A stretch of 64,000 nt of DNA from CALOAD01 sp942491415 (GTDB lineage: Bacteria > Cyanobacteriota > Vampirovibrionia > Gastranaerophilales > CALOAD01), in NCBI GenBank assembly GCA_942491415.1, contig CALOAD010000020.1, forward strand, positions 62,001-126,000, in the 5' to 3' direction. Of the stretch, positions 17,289 to 25,665 are shown piece by piece (within the stretch, counting starts at the first letter, position 1; every line of letters begins with the position of its first letter). The translations under genes and the position numbers were made by a program. The notes beneath the pieces were generated by a model that made no database searches, was not told the origin of the DNA, and saw nothing but the letters and a program-made list of their open reading frames with translations.

Positions 17289-20132
17289 ATGTACCATTTA
17301 AAAAATATACAAAAAATTTTTATATATTTATTTTATCTGCTTTTAGGAGTGGTGGCTTTTGTTGGTTTATCAAAGGTTTATTCAATGAATATTGAATTTC
17401 ATCCAATACACAACGTTATTTTTGGTGTTATTACTGTAATTATTCAATTAGGAATTTTTATAAAAGGGTATTGGCTCTTTAAAAGAACAAGTGATAAAAG
17501 AATGTTGCTTTTGAGTATAGGTTTTTTATTTGCGGTATTTTTTGAAACGCTTCATTTTTTGTATTCAAATCAACAAGGGTTGCAATTTGCTTTATGGTAT
17601 CTTGAAGCCTTTGCTTATTCAGGAGGTATTATTGCTTCTATTTTTTATTTTGCCGATCCTATTTCAAAACATCCAAAGTACTTTGAAAGGAAGGTTATAG
17701 GAATATATACATCCATATCAATTTTAGTCTTGTTTTTTGTTTTTCAGTATATTGAAAATATAACAATGGTATTTGTAAGAATACCATTTGAAGTTGCGTA
17801 TATTATGTTTTTTATACTTATTGCTTTTTTATTCACAGATATGCGCATTGCTCAAGGTAAATCTGTTTTTTCTTTTTATACTTTAGGTTTATTATTGTTA
17901 AGTAATTCAAGCTTTTTTGAGCCTACGGGTGAATATTTTTCTTCTCAATATAGATTTACTCTACATTTTATCGACTTATTATCTTTATCTTTTATATTTT
18001 TAGGGTTGAATGATGTATTGTTTAAAACTAAATATTTTAGTTTAAGGTATAAATTTTTACTTTATCACGCATTATTAGTAAGTATTTTATATTTAATAAT
18101 AGTTATTTATTTGGCTTTTCATGATGAAATTATATTTAATCCATCTTTTAAGTATCTTTTCTTTGTCGTGTTTTTATTTTTGGTAATTAGTGGTTATTTA
18201 TTAACATTGAAAATAACTCAACCTGTATCAAATATATTGCAGGGTGTTATTTGTAATAAACCGGGACGTAAACCTAAAAAAATAAATATAATATCAAATG
18301 ATGAAGTAGGCTTTTTGACCAAAGAATTTAATAATAATTCTGAGCTTATGTATAAATATAATGCTGAAATAAGTGAATATGCCGAGAAAGAAAGACAATT
18401 AGCTAAAAAAGAACTCGAGCTTCGTAAAATATTTGAAAAATTAAGAAGTACATTTTCGACAGAAAAAATAAAAAAAATGGTAGTAAAAGAACTTGGATTT
18501 TATTATAAGCCTGCCAGGATAACCTTGTTTGAAATAAGTCAAACTGCTTATATTAAAAATAAAATTGTAAAAACAGTCGAATTTCTTAATTTTGAAACAG
18601 AAGGATTTCCTCAAGTCCCTCCTCTTGATTTTGAAGAGGAAAAATTTTTGATACAAAAAAAAGGACTTGTATTCAAGGAAAATATATCTTTATCAGAGAT
18701 GGAAACATTCAAAAAAGATGGATGTTTAAAAACATTGTTCAAAGATGAAAATTTCGGAACTACCATTTTAGCTCCCGTTATTTATGCTGAAAAGCTTGTC
18801 GGGCTTTTTGTTATGCAGTTTTTTGATAAAGGTATATTTTTTACTCAAAATGATCAAGATTTTATAAACTCAGTAATTTATCAAACAGGTCTTGCTCTTT
18901 ATCAAGTGGGCTTGTATGAAAAAACAAATCAAATAGCTGAAAAAGAACTATTAATCAGAGAACTTTTACTCGGAATCAAGCCGTATTTTAGTATTGATGA
19001 GGTTAACGAATATTTGCTTGAGAAATTATCAAAGATATTTGATGTAGATCGTATTTTATTTATTCAAAAGGAGCCGCATCAAGAAAATTGTGATATTAAA
19101 TACGAATACTTAAAAAACAATAGCAATGATTATTTGAAAGCAAATTTTGAATCTGAATCTATAAAACAAGAAATGCTAAAATTAGCAAATATAAATGGTT
19201 TAACTTGTGTTTTGATTGATAATAAGTCTCAAAATGTTGATTTTTTATTTTATCAAAGGTTTAAAATAAGTAGTATTATAGGTGTCCCTATAATGAATCA
19301 AAGCAAATTCGGAGAGCAAAATATAGGATCCTTACTTCTTTGTTCGAATGAGGTTAAAGACTGGTCTGAGAACGAACTAAATACCCTCACCGGAATAATA
19401 GAATCTGTAGTCCCTATTATTGATTATATAAAACAAATTTCAGAGATTGATAAAATTAGAAATTCTTTTATTGTTACTTTAGCCCATGATTTGCAAGTGC
19501 CCCTTGTGGGTGAGCATAGAGCTTTGGAATTTTTATTAAAAAAAGCTAATGAAGGTGAGCTTAAAAAATATGAAGAGATTTTTCGCGAATTGCTTAGTAA
19601 CAATGAGGAGTTGGTTAAGCAACTTAAAAAACTTCTTGATATTTATACATATGAAGCAGGGCGTAAAAAACTTGAAAACCAGCAACATTCAATAAAAGAA
19701 GTTTTAAATAGGTTGATAAAAAATTTTTCAGAAGAAATACGGAATAAATTAATTACTCTAAATGTTGATATCCAAGATAATTTGCCTTTGATTAGAATAG
19801 ATGAAATTGAATTATCAAAAGCATTACATAGTATAATTGAAAATGCTGTTAAATACACACCTGAAGGTGGAGAAATAAATATAACAGTATTTAGCAAAAA
19901 TAATTTTATTAATATTGTTGTTCAAGATAACGGACCCGGCATAACCAGAGAACTAAAAAGTAAAATTTTTGAAAGATATGAAATGGCTCAAGCTATAGAG
20001 CGCAAAGGTGGAGGGGGATTTACACTTTATTTAAGCAAGCTTATAATTGAAGCGATGGGTGGAAATCTTTCATTTAAATCAGAACTTAATAAAGGAACTA
20101 CTTTTTATATAACTTTACCTTTAGAGTTCTGA
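17289..20132 (+). CDS. Membrane sensor histidine kinase with MASE3-like and GAF domains
   Basis: 947 residues. About eight hydrophobic helices fill the first 310 residues; the beginning (HNVIFGVITVIIQLGIF, FFETLHFLYSN) resembles the MASE3 sensor domain. A HAMP-like linker and coiled coil follow to 380, then two GAF-like domains (about 385-545 and 555-715). HisKA has H733 in VTLAHDLQVPL, a variant of the usual H-E-L/D-L-x-T-P box, and the ATPase carries NAVKYTPEGG, DNGPGI and GGGGFTLYLSKLI. No response regulator gene is adjacent. Its 3' end overlaps the BCCT gene end by 12 bases, tail to tail. No clear ribosome site precedes the ATG. Confidence 0.85.
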   Translation: MYHLKNIQKIFIYLFYLLLGVVAFVGLSKVYSMNIEFHPIHNVIFGVITVIIQLGIFIKGYWLFKRTSDKRMLLLSIGFLFAVFFETLHFLYSNQQGLQFALWYLEAFAYSGGIIASIFYFADPISKHPKYFERKVIGIYTSISILVLFFVFQYIENITMVFVRIPFEVAYIMFFILIAFLFTDMRIAQGKSVFSFYTLGLLLLSNSSFFEPTGEYFSSQYRFTLHFIDLLSLSFIFLGLNDVLFKTKYFSLRYKFLLYHALLVSILYLIIVIYLAFHDEIIFNPSFKYLFFVVFLFLVISGYLLTLKITQPVSNILQGVICNKPGRKPKKINIISNDEVGFLTKEFNNNSELMYKYNAEISEYAEKERQLAKKELELRKIFEKLRSTFSTEKIKKMVVKELGFYYKPARITLFEISQTAYIKNKIVKTVEFLNFETEGFPQVPPLDFEEEKFLIQKKGLVFKENISLSEMETFKKDGCLKTLFKDENFGTTILAPVIYAEKLVGLFVMQFFDKGIFFTQNDQDFINSVIYQTGLALYQVGLYEKTNQIAEKELLIRELLLGIKPYFSIDEVNEYLLEKLSKIFDVDRILFIQKEPHQENCDIKYEYLKNNSNDYLKANFESESIKQEMLKLANINGLTCVLIDNKSQNVDFLFYQRFKISSIIGVPIMNQSKFGEQNIGSLLLCSNEVKDWSENELNTLTGIIESVVPIIDYIKQISEIDKIRNSFIVTLAHDLQVPLVGEHRALEFLLKKANEGELKKYEEIFRELLSNNEELVKQLKKLLDIYTYEAGRKKLENQQHSIKEVLNRLIKNFSEEIRNKLITLNVDIQDNLPLIRIDEIELSKALHSIIENAVKYTPEGGEINITVFSKNNFINIVVQDNGPGITRELKSKIFERYEMAQAIERKGGGGFTLYLSKLIIEAMGGNLSFKSELNKGTTFYITLPLEF

Positions 20133-21650
20133 TTTAGCATAGTGAAGTTTATAATATTTTATTAGTTCTTTAAAAAGTTTTAGAAAAATGAATACCAGTA
20201 AAATTGAAAACGGCAAAACCGTTGCGATTGATATCTGTTGTAATATACCGACATCTCCGCTGGTAAATATAAAAACCGCAGATAATATGGAAAATGTTAT
20301 CCCCCAAGAAAATTGCAAGGATAAGGGAGGCGTTTTCATTTTCTTTGTTTTTTCAGAGATGGCAGCAAGAGTATATGTCGCTGAATCAGCCGAATTTATA
20401 AAAAATATAGAAACTAATAGTATACATAAAAAGTTTAATACAGGAGAGGAAAATAAGCTTTGAACTATTTTGTAAAGTACAAGATTTACATTGCTAAAGT
20501 TTACGCTAGAGCCAAGAAACGCAGAGGATTGCTGTAAAATAATAGCTGCTTCTCCAAAAATTGAAAACCAAAGTATACTGAATAAAGAAGGAGCTAAAAG
20601 CATTGAAAAAACAATTTCTCTGATGGTGCGACCTTTAGAGATCATTGTTATAAATATTCCGACAAATGGAGCCCAGGCAAACCACCACGCCCAATATTTT
20701 GTAGTCCATTCTTGTAAAAAATTAGGATCTCCATAGTTTAACTGCCCAAGGCTTAAACTTGTGAAGTCAGTTATATAAGACTGAAATCCTATTGTTAAAG
20801 GTGTCAAAAGGTTTTTAATCGGTATTACACAGGCTATTGCAATTAAAAGCACAAAACAAAGAACCATGCTGATATTGCTGAGTATTTTTATTCCTTTATT
20901 TAAACCTCTTAGGGATGAATAGATATAACATACCGTAACTCCAAGTATTATAGCGATTTTTGTCCAGGCAGATTCGTCTATATTTAATAAAGTTTGAAGA
21001 CCACCTTCCAGTTGAGATACACTCAGCCCAAAAGAAGCCACTACTCCAAATAATATTGCTATTACTGCAGCATTATCTACAAATGATTTAGTGTTTTTTT
21101 TCAAAAGCGGAAATTTCCCTTTTTTATCTGATAAAAAAGAACTCAGGTATAATCCTCTTTTTAAATTCATGCTAAAAAATGATATTGCTATTGTAGTAAG
21201 ACAATAAATAGCCCAAGGGTGAACTCCCCAGTGTAAAAAAGCAAATTTAAAGGCCATCATTTCTTTGTCTGCAAGTGTTGAAGCTCCTTCTATAGGAGGA
21301 TTCATGAAAAAGAATAAAGGTTCGGCTCCACCCCAAAAGAGTAAACCAACACCCATTCCGGCGCAAAAAAGCATAGAAAACCAAGAAAATTTTGAATGTT
21401 GAGGTTTTGCATCTTTTCCGCCTATTCTAATTTTACCTAAAGGAGAAACTCCTAGAAGGACACACGCAATTAAAATAAGGTATACAAACCATAGATAAAA
21501 ATTGCCAAATATATCAAAAATAAAAGCATTTAAAGTTTCTAATCCAATTGAAATTGAATCGGGAGATATTACGGCAACAAAAAATAAAACTAAAGTTGTT
21601 ATTGCTGCAATCCAATAGCTTGTAGGTAGTTTTGATAAAAAATTATACAT
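20121..21650 (-). CDS. BCCT-family betaine/carnitine/choline transporter
   Basis: 509 residues with twelve predicted helices. The glycine-rich GMGVGLLFWGGAEPLFF and the signature TKYWAWWFAWAPFVGIFI, with its tryptophan-rich box and SKGRTIREIV loop, are characteristic of BetP/CaiT-type carriers. They take up trimethylammonium solutes with Na+ or H+, often for osmoprotection. The short C-terminal tail lacks the long regulatory extension of BetP. It is translationally coupled to the 189-aa gene upstream (8-base overlap). Together with AblB it suggests compatible-solute use. The exact substrate is not determined. Confidence 0.9.
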   Translation of the reverse strand: MYNFLSKLPTSYWIAAITTLVLFFVAVISPDSISIGLETLNAFIFDIFGNFYLWFVYLILIACVLLGVSPLGKIRIGGKDAKPQHSKFSWFSMLFCAGMGVGLLFWGGAEPLFFFMNPPIEGASTLADKEMMAFKFAFLHWGVHPWAIYCLTTIAISFFSMNLKRGLYLSSFLSDKKGKFPLLKKNTKSFVDNAAVIAILFGVVASFGLSVSQLEGGLQTLLNIDESAWTKIAIILGVTVCYIYSSLRGLNKGIKILSNISMVLCFVLLIAIACVIPIKNLLTPLTIGFQSYITDFTSLSLGQLNYGDPNFLQEWTTKYWAWWFAWAPFVGIFITMISKGRTIREIVFSMLLAPSLFSILWFSIFGEAAIILQQSSAFLGSSVNFSNVNLVLYKIVQSLFSSPVLNFLCILLVSIFFINSADSATYTLAAISEKTKKMKTPPLSLQFSWGITFSILSAVFIFTSGDVGILQQISIATVLPFSILLVFIFLKLFKELIKYYKLHYAKSEL

Positions 21651-22173
21651 TCATATTCCCTGTGAATTTTGAGTAAGTTCCATTGAAATATTGAGAATAT
21701 TTTTGGGAAACGCCTGGTAATTTTAAGGCTTTATAAGAATTTGTATTAGCCCTAAATGTTATATCATTCAGGTTATTAAACTTATTGCAATCATTATTGC
21801 TTGATTCTGCTAATCCTTTTTTCATAATGAATTTGGAAAACTTAGGACCTAAAAAGCCACTCCAAGTGCAGTAGGCTCCAACAGCTGCTGATATTGTTGC
21901 TATTCTTTTTGTTCCTTCAGATGCTGTTTTAAAGATTTTACCGCTGTTCATTGTTTTTGCGGCTACAATTAAAGATGCAAAATAAATACCGGTACCCAAT
22001 GCCCAGGATGATAAGTCTCTTACAAATAATTCGTTTCTTAAATCTTTAGGTTTATCACTGTCTTGTACATATCTTAATGCCGGGATTAATAATACAGGAG
22101 CGCACCAAGTAATTACACGTTCTGCCATAAGGGCAGGGTCTTTGATGTTTTTTAATTTTTGAAAAAAATTCAT
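21643..22173 (-). CDS. Unknown membrane protein coupled to the BCCT gene
   Basis: 176 residues from the ATG at 22173 (an upstream ATG at 22212 is possible but has no clear ribosome site; ACAGG precedes 22173). The N-terminus MNFFQKLKNIKDPALMAERVITW is amphipathic. Two or three hydrophobic stretches follow (APVLLIPALRYV, ALGTGIYFASLIVA, ISAAVGAYCTWSGF). The C-terminus is polar and ends SKFTGNMNV. I do not recognise the family. The gene overlaps the BCCT start by 8 bases, so it could be an accessory subunit, but this is inference. Confidence 0.55.
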   Translation of the reverse strand: MNFFQKLKNIKDPALMAERVITWCAPVLLIPALRYVQDSDKPKDLRNELFVRDLSSWALGTGIYFASLIVAAKTMNSGKIFKTASEGTKRIATISAAVGAYCTWSGFLGPKFSKFIMKKGLAESSNNDCNKFNNLNDITFRANTNSYKALKLPGVSQKYSQYFNGTYSKFTGNMNV

Positions 22174-22532
22174 AAAAATAACCTGTATTGCAACACTCGC
22201 AAAAATTTTCAACTATAAGAAGACGTGAAAGTCTTGAACGATCTTTTTTTTAGCTTATCATAATGTCATTATCTCTTGCTAAATGACATTTTTCAACCCT
22301 TGCCTTATAAATGTACAAATTTTAATTCTATGTAAGGCAAGTTATGTTTGAGATAAACAAAAAAGTAAATTTATATTAAGTTGCTGATTTTTATATTTTC
22401 GTTTTTAAATTCAAGTTACACCAAAACACTGACAGGAAGAGAGTTTTGGCGTGGAGGTTTTTAGAAATAAAAAATTCAATAATTTTTCACAGAAAATTAA
22501 TCGGAAAATTCAATAATTTAAAATAAAAAAAA

Positions 22533-22548
22533 AGACCCTTTCGGGTCT
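22533..22548 (-). terminator. Terminator of the candidate small RNA
   Basis: AGACCC, GAAA, GGGTCT (read on the minus strand) with a GAAA tetraloop, followed by eight or nine T residues. There is no coding gene just upstream on this strand, which is what flags a separate RNA. Confidence 0.85.
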
Positions 22549-22584
22549 AAATCTTTGAGCTAATTTTCTAGATAAGTAAGTTTT

Positions 22585-22653
22585 TTAAAGTGAAGTTGTT
22601 GTGTAGGTTTGTGGTAGGTATTGTCGTCTCTCTCGTTGGAAGGTCTCTCTCAT
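22585..22653 (-). CDS. Possible 22-aa peptide inside the candidate RNA
   Basis: ATG to TAA on the minus strand gives MRETFQRERRQYLPQTYTTT plus two residues: an arginine-, glutamine- and threonine-rich peptide. The upstream ATTTGAG is a weak ribosome site and would be sequestered in the closing stem. It could be a translated small ORF or simply chance in an unstructured RNA loop. Confidence 0.25.
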   Translation of the reverse strand: MRETFQRERRQYLPQTYTTTSL

Positions 22654-22711
22654 GTTTTAGCTCAAATAATGCTCTCTTCTTTTTGTTCTCTCTCTTACCT
22701 ATATAAAAACA

Positions 22712-22725
22712 TTTGTATATACAAA
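22712..22725. promoter_or_regulatory. Palindrome TTTGTATATACAAA
   Basis: A perfect 14-bp palindrome between the candidate RNA and the Xer recombinase gene. Its symmetry and position fit a repressor operator overlapping divergent promoters. The binding factor is unknown. Confidence 0.35.
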
Positions 22726-22779
22726 ATTGCTAAAGAGTATATACTTTGCGTAATATTTTGTTACATAAAGACGTCTAAA

Positions 22780-22831
22780 AGTCTCTTTTAGGCTTTTATA
22801 GTTTAGTTTTGCTCACTTTACAAAACTAAAC
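22780..22831. repeat. Two inverted repeats just upstream of the Xer gene
   Basis: CTAAAAG TCT CTTTTAG (about 22776-22792) is followed by GTTTAGTTTTG (22801-22811), 9 bases, then CAAAACTAAAC (22821-22831), a perfect 11-bp pair. No long T-run follows, so these are not clear terminators. The 11-bp arms recall the size of Xer-binding half-sites, but dif has a 6-8 bp spacer, so this is only a curiosity. Confidence 0.4.
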
Positions 22832-22890
22832 ATTCTTTACTGATGATAAAAAGAGTTTTAAAATTTTTTTATGTGAAAGGGTTTAAATGC

Positions 22891-23760
22891 ATGTTTTTAA
22901 GCTATTTATCTGAATATATAGAATATTTGTTTGTTGAAAGAGGTTTATCGACAAATACAGAACAAGCTTATAGACGTGATCTTCTTTTCTTTATAGAATT
23001 TCTTGAAAATGAAAAAATAGTTGATTTTGATGCTATTTCAAGATCTAACATAAACTCTTATATAAGATCCTTGCGCAATGCCGGATATGCGCCCACCAGT
23101 ATAACCAGAAAAATAGCTTCTTTAAGGGGTTGGTTTAAGTGGATGATGGCGAATGAAATGATAACTCACGATCCGACGGTAAGCCTTGAACATCCTAAAT
23201 TAAGCAGGCATTTACCAAAAGTTCTTTCAATGAATGAAATAGAAAAAATATTCAGCCAAAAACTTTCGTGTAGTGATAAAGCTGTTGTAGAGCTTTTATA
23301 TGCAGCAGGTTTAAGAGTTTCAGAACTTGTAGGTCTTGATCTCCAAAATGTCAATATTGACCATGGTTATGTGAGATGTTTTGGCAAAGGATCGAAAGAA
23401 AGGCTTGTTCCAATTGGAGATGAGGCAAAATCCGCATTGAAAAAATATTTGAAAGAAAGAGATTATATAATTCAAACACATAATCTAGATACAAAAAGAC
23501 TTTTTTTAACCGAAAATGGTCGAAAAATGTCAAGACAAGATGTTTATAACTTGATAAAGCAACTTGGAGAATCGATAAACAAAAATATAAGTCCTCATAC
23601 GGTAAGGCACAGCTTTGCTACTCATTTATTAGAAAATGGGGCTGATTTAAGGGTAGTACAGGAGCTTTTAGGTCATAGTGATGTGTCTACGACACAATTA
23701 TACACTCATGTAAGCAAAAAACGTCTTAAAGAGGTTTATTTTGCTATAAATAATAATTAG
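22891..23760 (+). CDS. xerD: Tyrosine recombinase of the XerC/XerD family
   Basis: 289 residues from the ATG at 22891, chosen because GAAAGGG precedes it and the protein then begins like other Xer proteins (FLSYLSEYIEYLFVERGLSTNTEQAYRRDL); an upstream ATG at 22843 adds an atypical leader. Catalytic residues are visible: R in AAGLRVSELV, K in GKGSKERLVP, HTVRHSFATHLLENGADLR, LGHSDVSTTQLYTH with the final tyrosine. With its partner it resolves chromosome dimers at dif. XerC versus XerD is not decided by sequence inspection. A terminator follows at 23813. Confidence 0.85.
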   Translation: MFLSYLSEYIEYLFVERGLSTNTEQAYRRDLLFFIEFLENEKIVDFDAISRSNINSYIRSLRNAGYAPTSITRKIASLRGWFKWMMANEMITHDPTVSLEHPKLSRHLPKVLSMNEIEKIFSQKLSCSDKAVVELLYAAGLRVSELVGLDLQNVNIDHGYVRCFGKGSKERLVPIGDEAKSALKKYLKERDYIIQTHNLDTKRLFLTENGRKMSRQDVYNLIKQLGESINKNISPHTVRHSFATHLLENGADLRVVQELLGHSDVSTTQLYTHVSKKRLKEVYFAINNN

Positions 23761-23812
23761 CTCATAGTTTTAGAGAAATAGAAAGCGCTTTTCTTAAATC
23801 CAAAGCTTAATT

Positions 23813-23839
23813 CATCCTTAAGACGGATGTATTTTTTTT
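23813..23839 (+). terminator. Terminator after the Xer gene
   Basis: CATCC, TTAAGAC, GGATG, then TATTTTTTTT: a short 5-bp hairpin with a strong T-run. Confidence 0.65.
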
Positions 23840-23888
23840 ATAAAAATACTATAATTATAGTACAATCCTTAAAAAGGCTGTGACTGCT

Positions 23889-24170
23889 ATGGCTAAACCT
23901 CTTGTTTTTACATCTTTATTTTGTGTCTTTCTGCTTTTTACAACAGGCTGTAGGCTAAATAGTCAATTTGTAGATTCTAAGCATCTTCCCGGGAAAACTT
24001 TTGTTAGAAATTCTCATACTTTAACAAGGTCTTCCAATGGTGTTTATATCTACAAAGATAATACTATTTATGATGCTACAAGAAAAGGACATTCGTTTAG
24101 TAGTAATACGTTTAGTTCTCCTGATGTGTCTTTTGGTCCCGGCTCCATGAATTTTACTCCTGAAAGATAA
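23889..24170 (+). CDS. Small putative lipoprotein
   Basis: 93 residues from ATG at 23889; a GTG at 23880 is the alternative. Residues 1-20 are a basic-then-hydrophobic signal peptide ending FTTGC, an imperfect lipobox with cysteine at the expected place, so the mature protein is likely lipid-anchored. The mature part is serine/threonine-rich with VYIYKDNTIYDATR and no known domain. The gene stands alone, with hairpins on its 3' side. Confidence 0.55.
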   Translation: MAKPLVFTSLFCVFLLFTTGCRLNSQFVDSKHLPGKTFVRNSHTLTRSSNGVYIYKDNTIYDATRKGHSFSSNTFSSPDVSFGPGSMNFTPER

Positions 24171-24190
24171 AGCAAATAGACCGTTTAGCG

Positions 24191-24214
24191 TATTCGATTT
24201 TTTAAAATCGAATA
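24191..24214 (+). terminator. Inverted repeat after the lipoprotein gene
   Basis: TATTCGATTTT, TT, AAAATCGAATA: an 11-bp perfect inverted repeat, followed by AAGGGGATTG and a T-run at about 24224-24231. It may act as the first of two terminators. Confidence 0.5.
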
Positions 24215-24248
24215 AAGGGGATTGTTTTTTTTATTTTCCAAAGTATTG

Positions 24249-24277
24249 CAACCCTTTGTAAATTCAGGGTTGTTTTT
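24249..24277 (+). terminator. Intrinsic terminator
   Basis: CAACCCT, 10-base loop, AGGGTTG, TTTTT. It closes the lipoprotein transcription unit before the BlaI-like gene. Confidence 0.75.
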
Positions 24278-24330
24278 AATTTTTGTATCTTATACTATAT
24301 AAGTAGTTTAAAAATCAGGAGAATAAAATA

Positions 24331-24687
24331 ATGCATTCCAGTCACGGAAGCTTAGAAAATACAATTTTAAATGCTATTTGGTTTATGGAAGAGACAAATA
24401 GAGAAATTATTTCGGTATCAGATATTCAAAATAGAATTAATTTATTAAATAAACAAAACTGGGCTTATACAACTGTGAAAACGGTTATGGATAGGCTTGT
24501 TGAAAAAACTTACATAACAAGACTCAAAAAAGGCAAAAAATATTATTACAGATCAGTATATTCCAGAGATGAAATGGGTCGAAAATCTATTTTAAAAATA
24601 GTAAAACAATATTATAATAATGATATGGAATCAATGCTAGAGGTTGTTAAAACACTGAATAAAGAATATACAGCTGTTTTAGTTTAA
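24331..24687 (+). CDS. BlaI/MecI/CopY-family transcriptional repressor
   Basis: 118 residues with the winged helix of the Penicillinase_R family: LENTILNAIWFME, then NWAYTTVKTVMDRLVEKTYITRLKKGKKYYY. The C-terminal part carries the dimerisation helix. Family members repress antibiotic-resistance or metal genes and are cleaved by a partner membrane protease (BlaR/MecR). No such protease is in the window; the downstream genes are a small unknown, a TadE-like protein and a Cys-cluster protein, which it may control. Confidence 0.8.
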   Translation: MHSSHGSLENTILNAIWFMEETNREIISVSDIQNRINLLNKQNWAYTTVKTVMDRLVEKTYITRLKKGKKYYYRSVYSRDEMGRKSILKIVKQYYNNDMESMLEVVKTLNKEYTAVLV

Positions 24688-24691
24688 TTTT

Positions 24692-25066
24692 ATGCCCCCA
24701 GACAATATTGAAATTGAAAAAGCCAGAAAAATAGTATCGGAACTTATTTTTAAAGTTTTGACACAGGTTATTTCTGTGCAAAAAGCTCTAAGCTCTTTTC
24801 CTTTAGATACTAAGGATCCTTCTATAGATTGTGCCTGGCATGCTTTGGTTCATTTTGAAGCGGATGAGGATTTAAGGGCAACGGATATTGTTTTTTCACA
24901 GGAGCAAGATGATTATCTTGAAATGATCGCTTTTTCATTGCAAAAAGGGGAAGCTCTTCCTTTGAACATTATAAAAGAGTATAATGAATTTTATGATCGA
25001 GCCTCAACGCCTAAAACTCAAAATTTTATTAATAAATTAAAAAATATTTTTAGGTTCACCATTTAA
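24692..25066 (+). CDS. Unknown 124-aa protein
   Basis: Starts 4 bases after the BlaI-like gene and ends 11 bases before the TadE-like gene, so it belongs to the same unit. The sequence is helical: EIEKARKIVSELIFKVLTQVISVQKALSSFP, then DCAWHALVHFEADEDLRATD and DDYLEMIAFSLQKGE. No signal peptide or known domain. The WHALVHFEAD stretch looks conserved. Confidence 0.6.
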   Translation: MPPDNIEIEKARKIVSELIFKVLTQVISVQKALSSFPLDTKDPSIDCAWHALVHFEADEDLRATDIVFSQEQDDYLEMIAFSLQKGEALPLNIIKEYNEFYDRASTPKTQNFINKLKNIFRFTI

Positions 25067-25077
25067 AAGGGATAAAA

Positions 25078-25656
25078 ATGAAAAAAAAAGGTCAAAATTT
25101 AATTGAATTTGCTCTTGTTATGCCCTTATTATTTGTGATTATTTTTGGAGTTATTGAATTAGCCTTTTTTTGGCGAGCGGTGCATAATGTTCAATCATTA
25201 GCTCTTCAGGCTGCTTCAAATGCTGCAACTCAATTTGTCTTCGATGATCAAGAATCTACTGATGTTTATGATATAAACTGCCAAGATGGAAGTTGCTTTA
25301 ATTTGGCTGTGGCAAAAGCTGTTAATGTCATAGAAAAACGTCAAGGCTCTTTAGTTCCTCAAGGTTCTGATTATTCTTGTGTTTCAAGGATTGAATACGG
25401 ATCGAGACCATTTACCGTTTATGATTGTATTTCAGATAAAACAGTCGAATTTGAAGGATCTACAGTTCCTGCTATGACAATGCATATTGATTATAGGGAT
25501 CCTAAAAAAGATGGTTTAATCGTTCAAATTGAGCATTACTATAAAACTCTCTTTTTGGGGGCAAGTTTTATGTCGCCATCCGGAACGCCTGTTTATTTAT
25601 TGCCTGAAACTATTAAAATAACAAGTTCTAAAGTGCATCATTATATTACGCAATAG
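25078..25656 (+). CDS. TadE-like pseudopilin-type protein
   Basis: 192 residues. The N-terminus MKKKGQNLIEFALVMPLLFVIIFGVIELAFF is the TadE/TadG pattern: short basic leader, a glycine before the hydrophobic stretch, and E at position +5. This segment is an inner-membrane anchor cleaved or retained like a pilin. The rest is exported, with cysteines that may form disulfides (NCQDGSCF, SCVSRIEYG). AAAAGGG precedes the ATG. No other Tad gene is seen nearby, so function in a Tad pilus is not supported by context. Confidence 0.7.
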   Translation: MKKKGQNLIEFALVMPLLFVIIFGVIELAFFWRAVHNVQSLALQAASNAATQFVFDDQESTDVYDINCQDGSCFNLAVAKAVNVIEKRQGSLVPQGSDYSCVSRIEYGSRPFTVYDCISDKTVEFEGSTVPAMTMHIDYRDPKKDGLIVQIEHYYKTLFLGASFMSPSGTPVYLLPETIKITSSKVHHYITQ

Positions 25657-25665
25657 AGGTATTTT

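Larger units (their letters stand above)
22520..22695 (-). ncRNA. Candidate structured RNA with closing stem and intrinsic terminator
   Basis: On the minus strand, TTTGAGCTAA (22666-22657) and TTAGCTCAAA (22563-22554) form a perfect 10-bp closing stem around 93 bases rich in A and C (for example ACAATACCTACCACAAACC). A terminator follows directly: AGACCC, GAAA, GGGTCT at 22548-22533, then a T-run. A possible -10 (TATATA or TATAGG) lies near 22695-22700. The region falls between genes and is not an extension of either. A 22-codon frame (22585-22653, minus) lies across the stem strand and the loop, so a leader peptide or a small mRNA is an alternative. I do not recognise a known RNA family. Confidence 0.5.
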
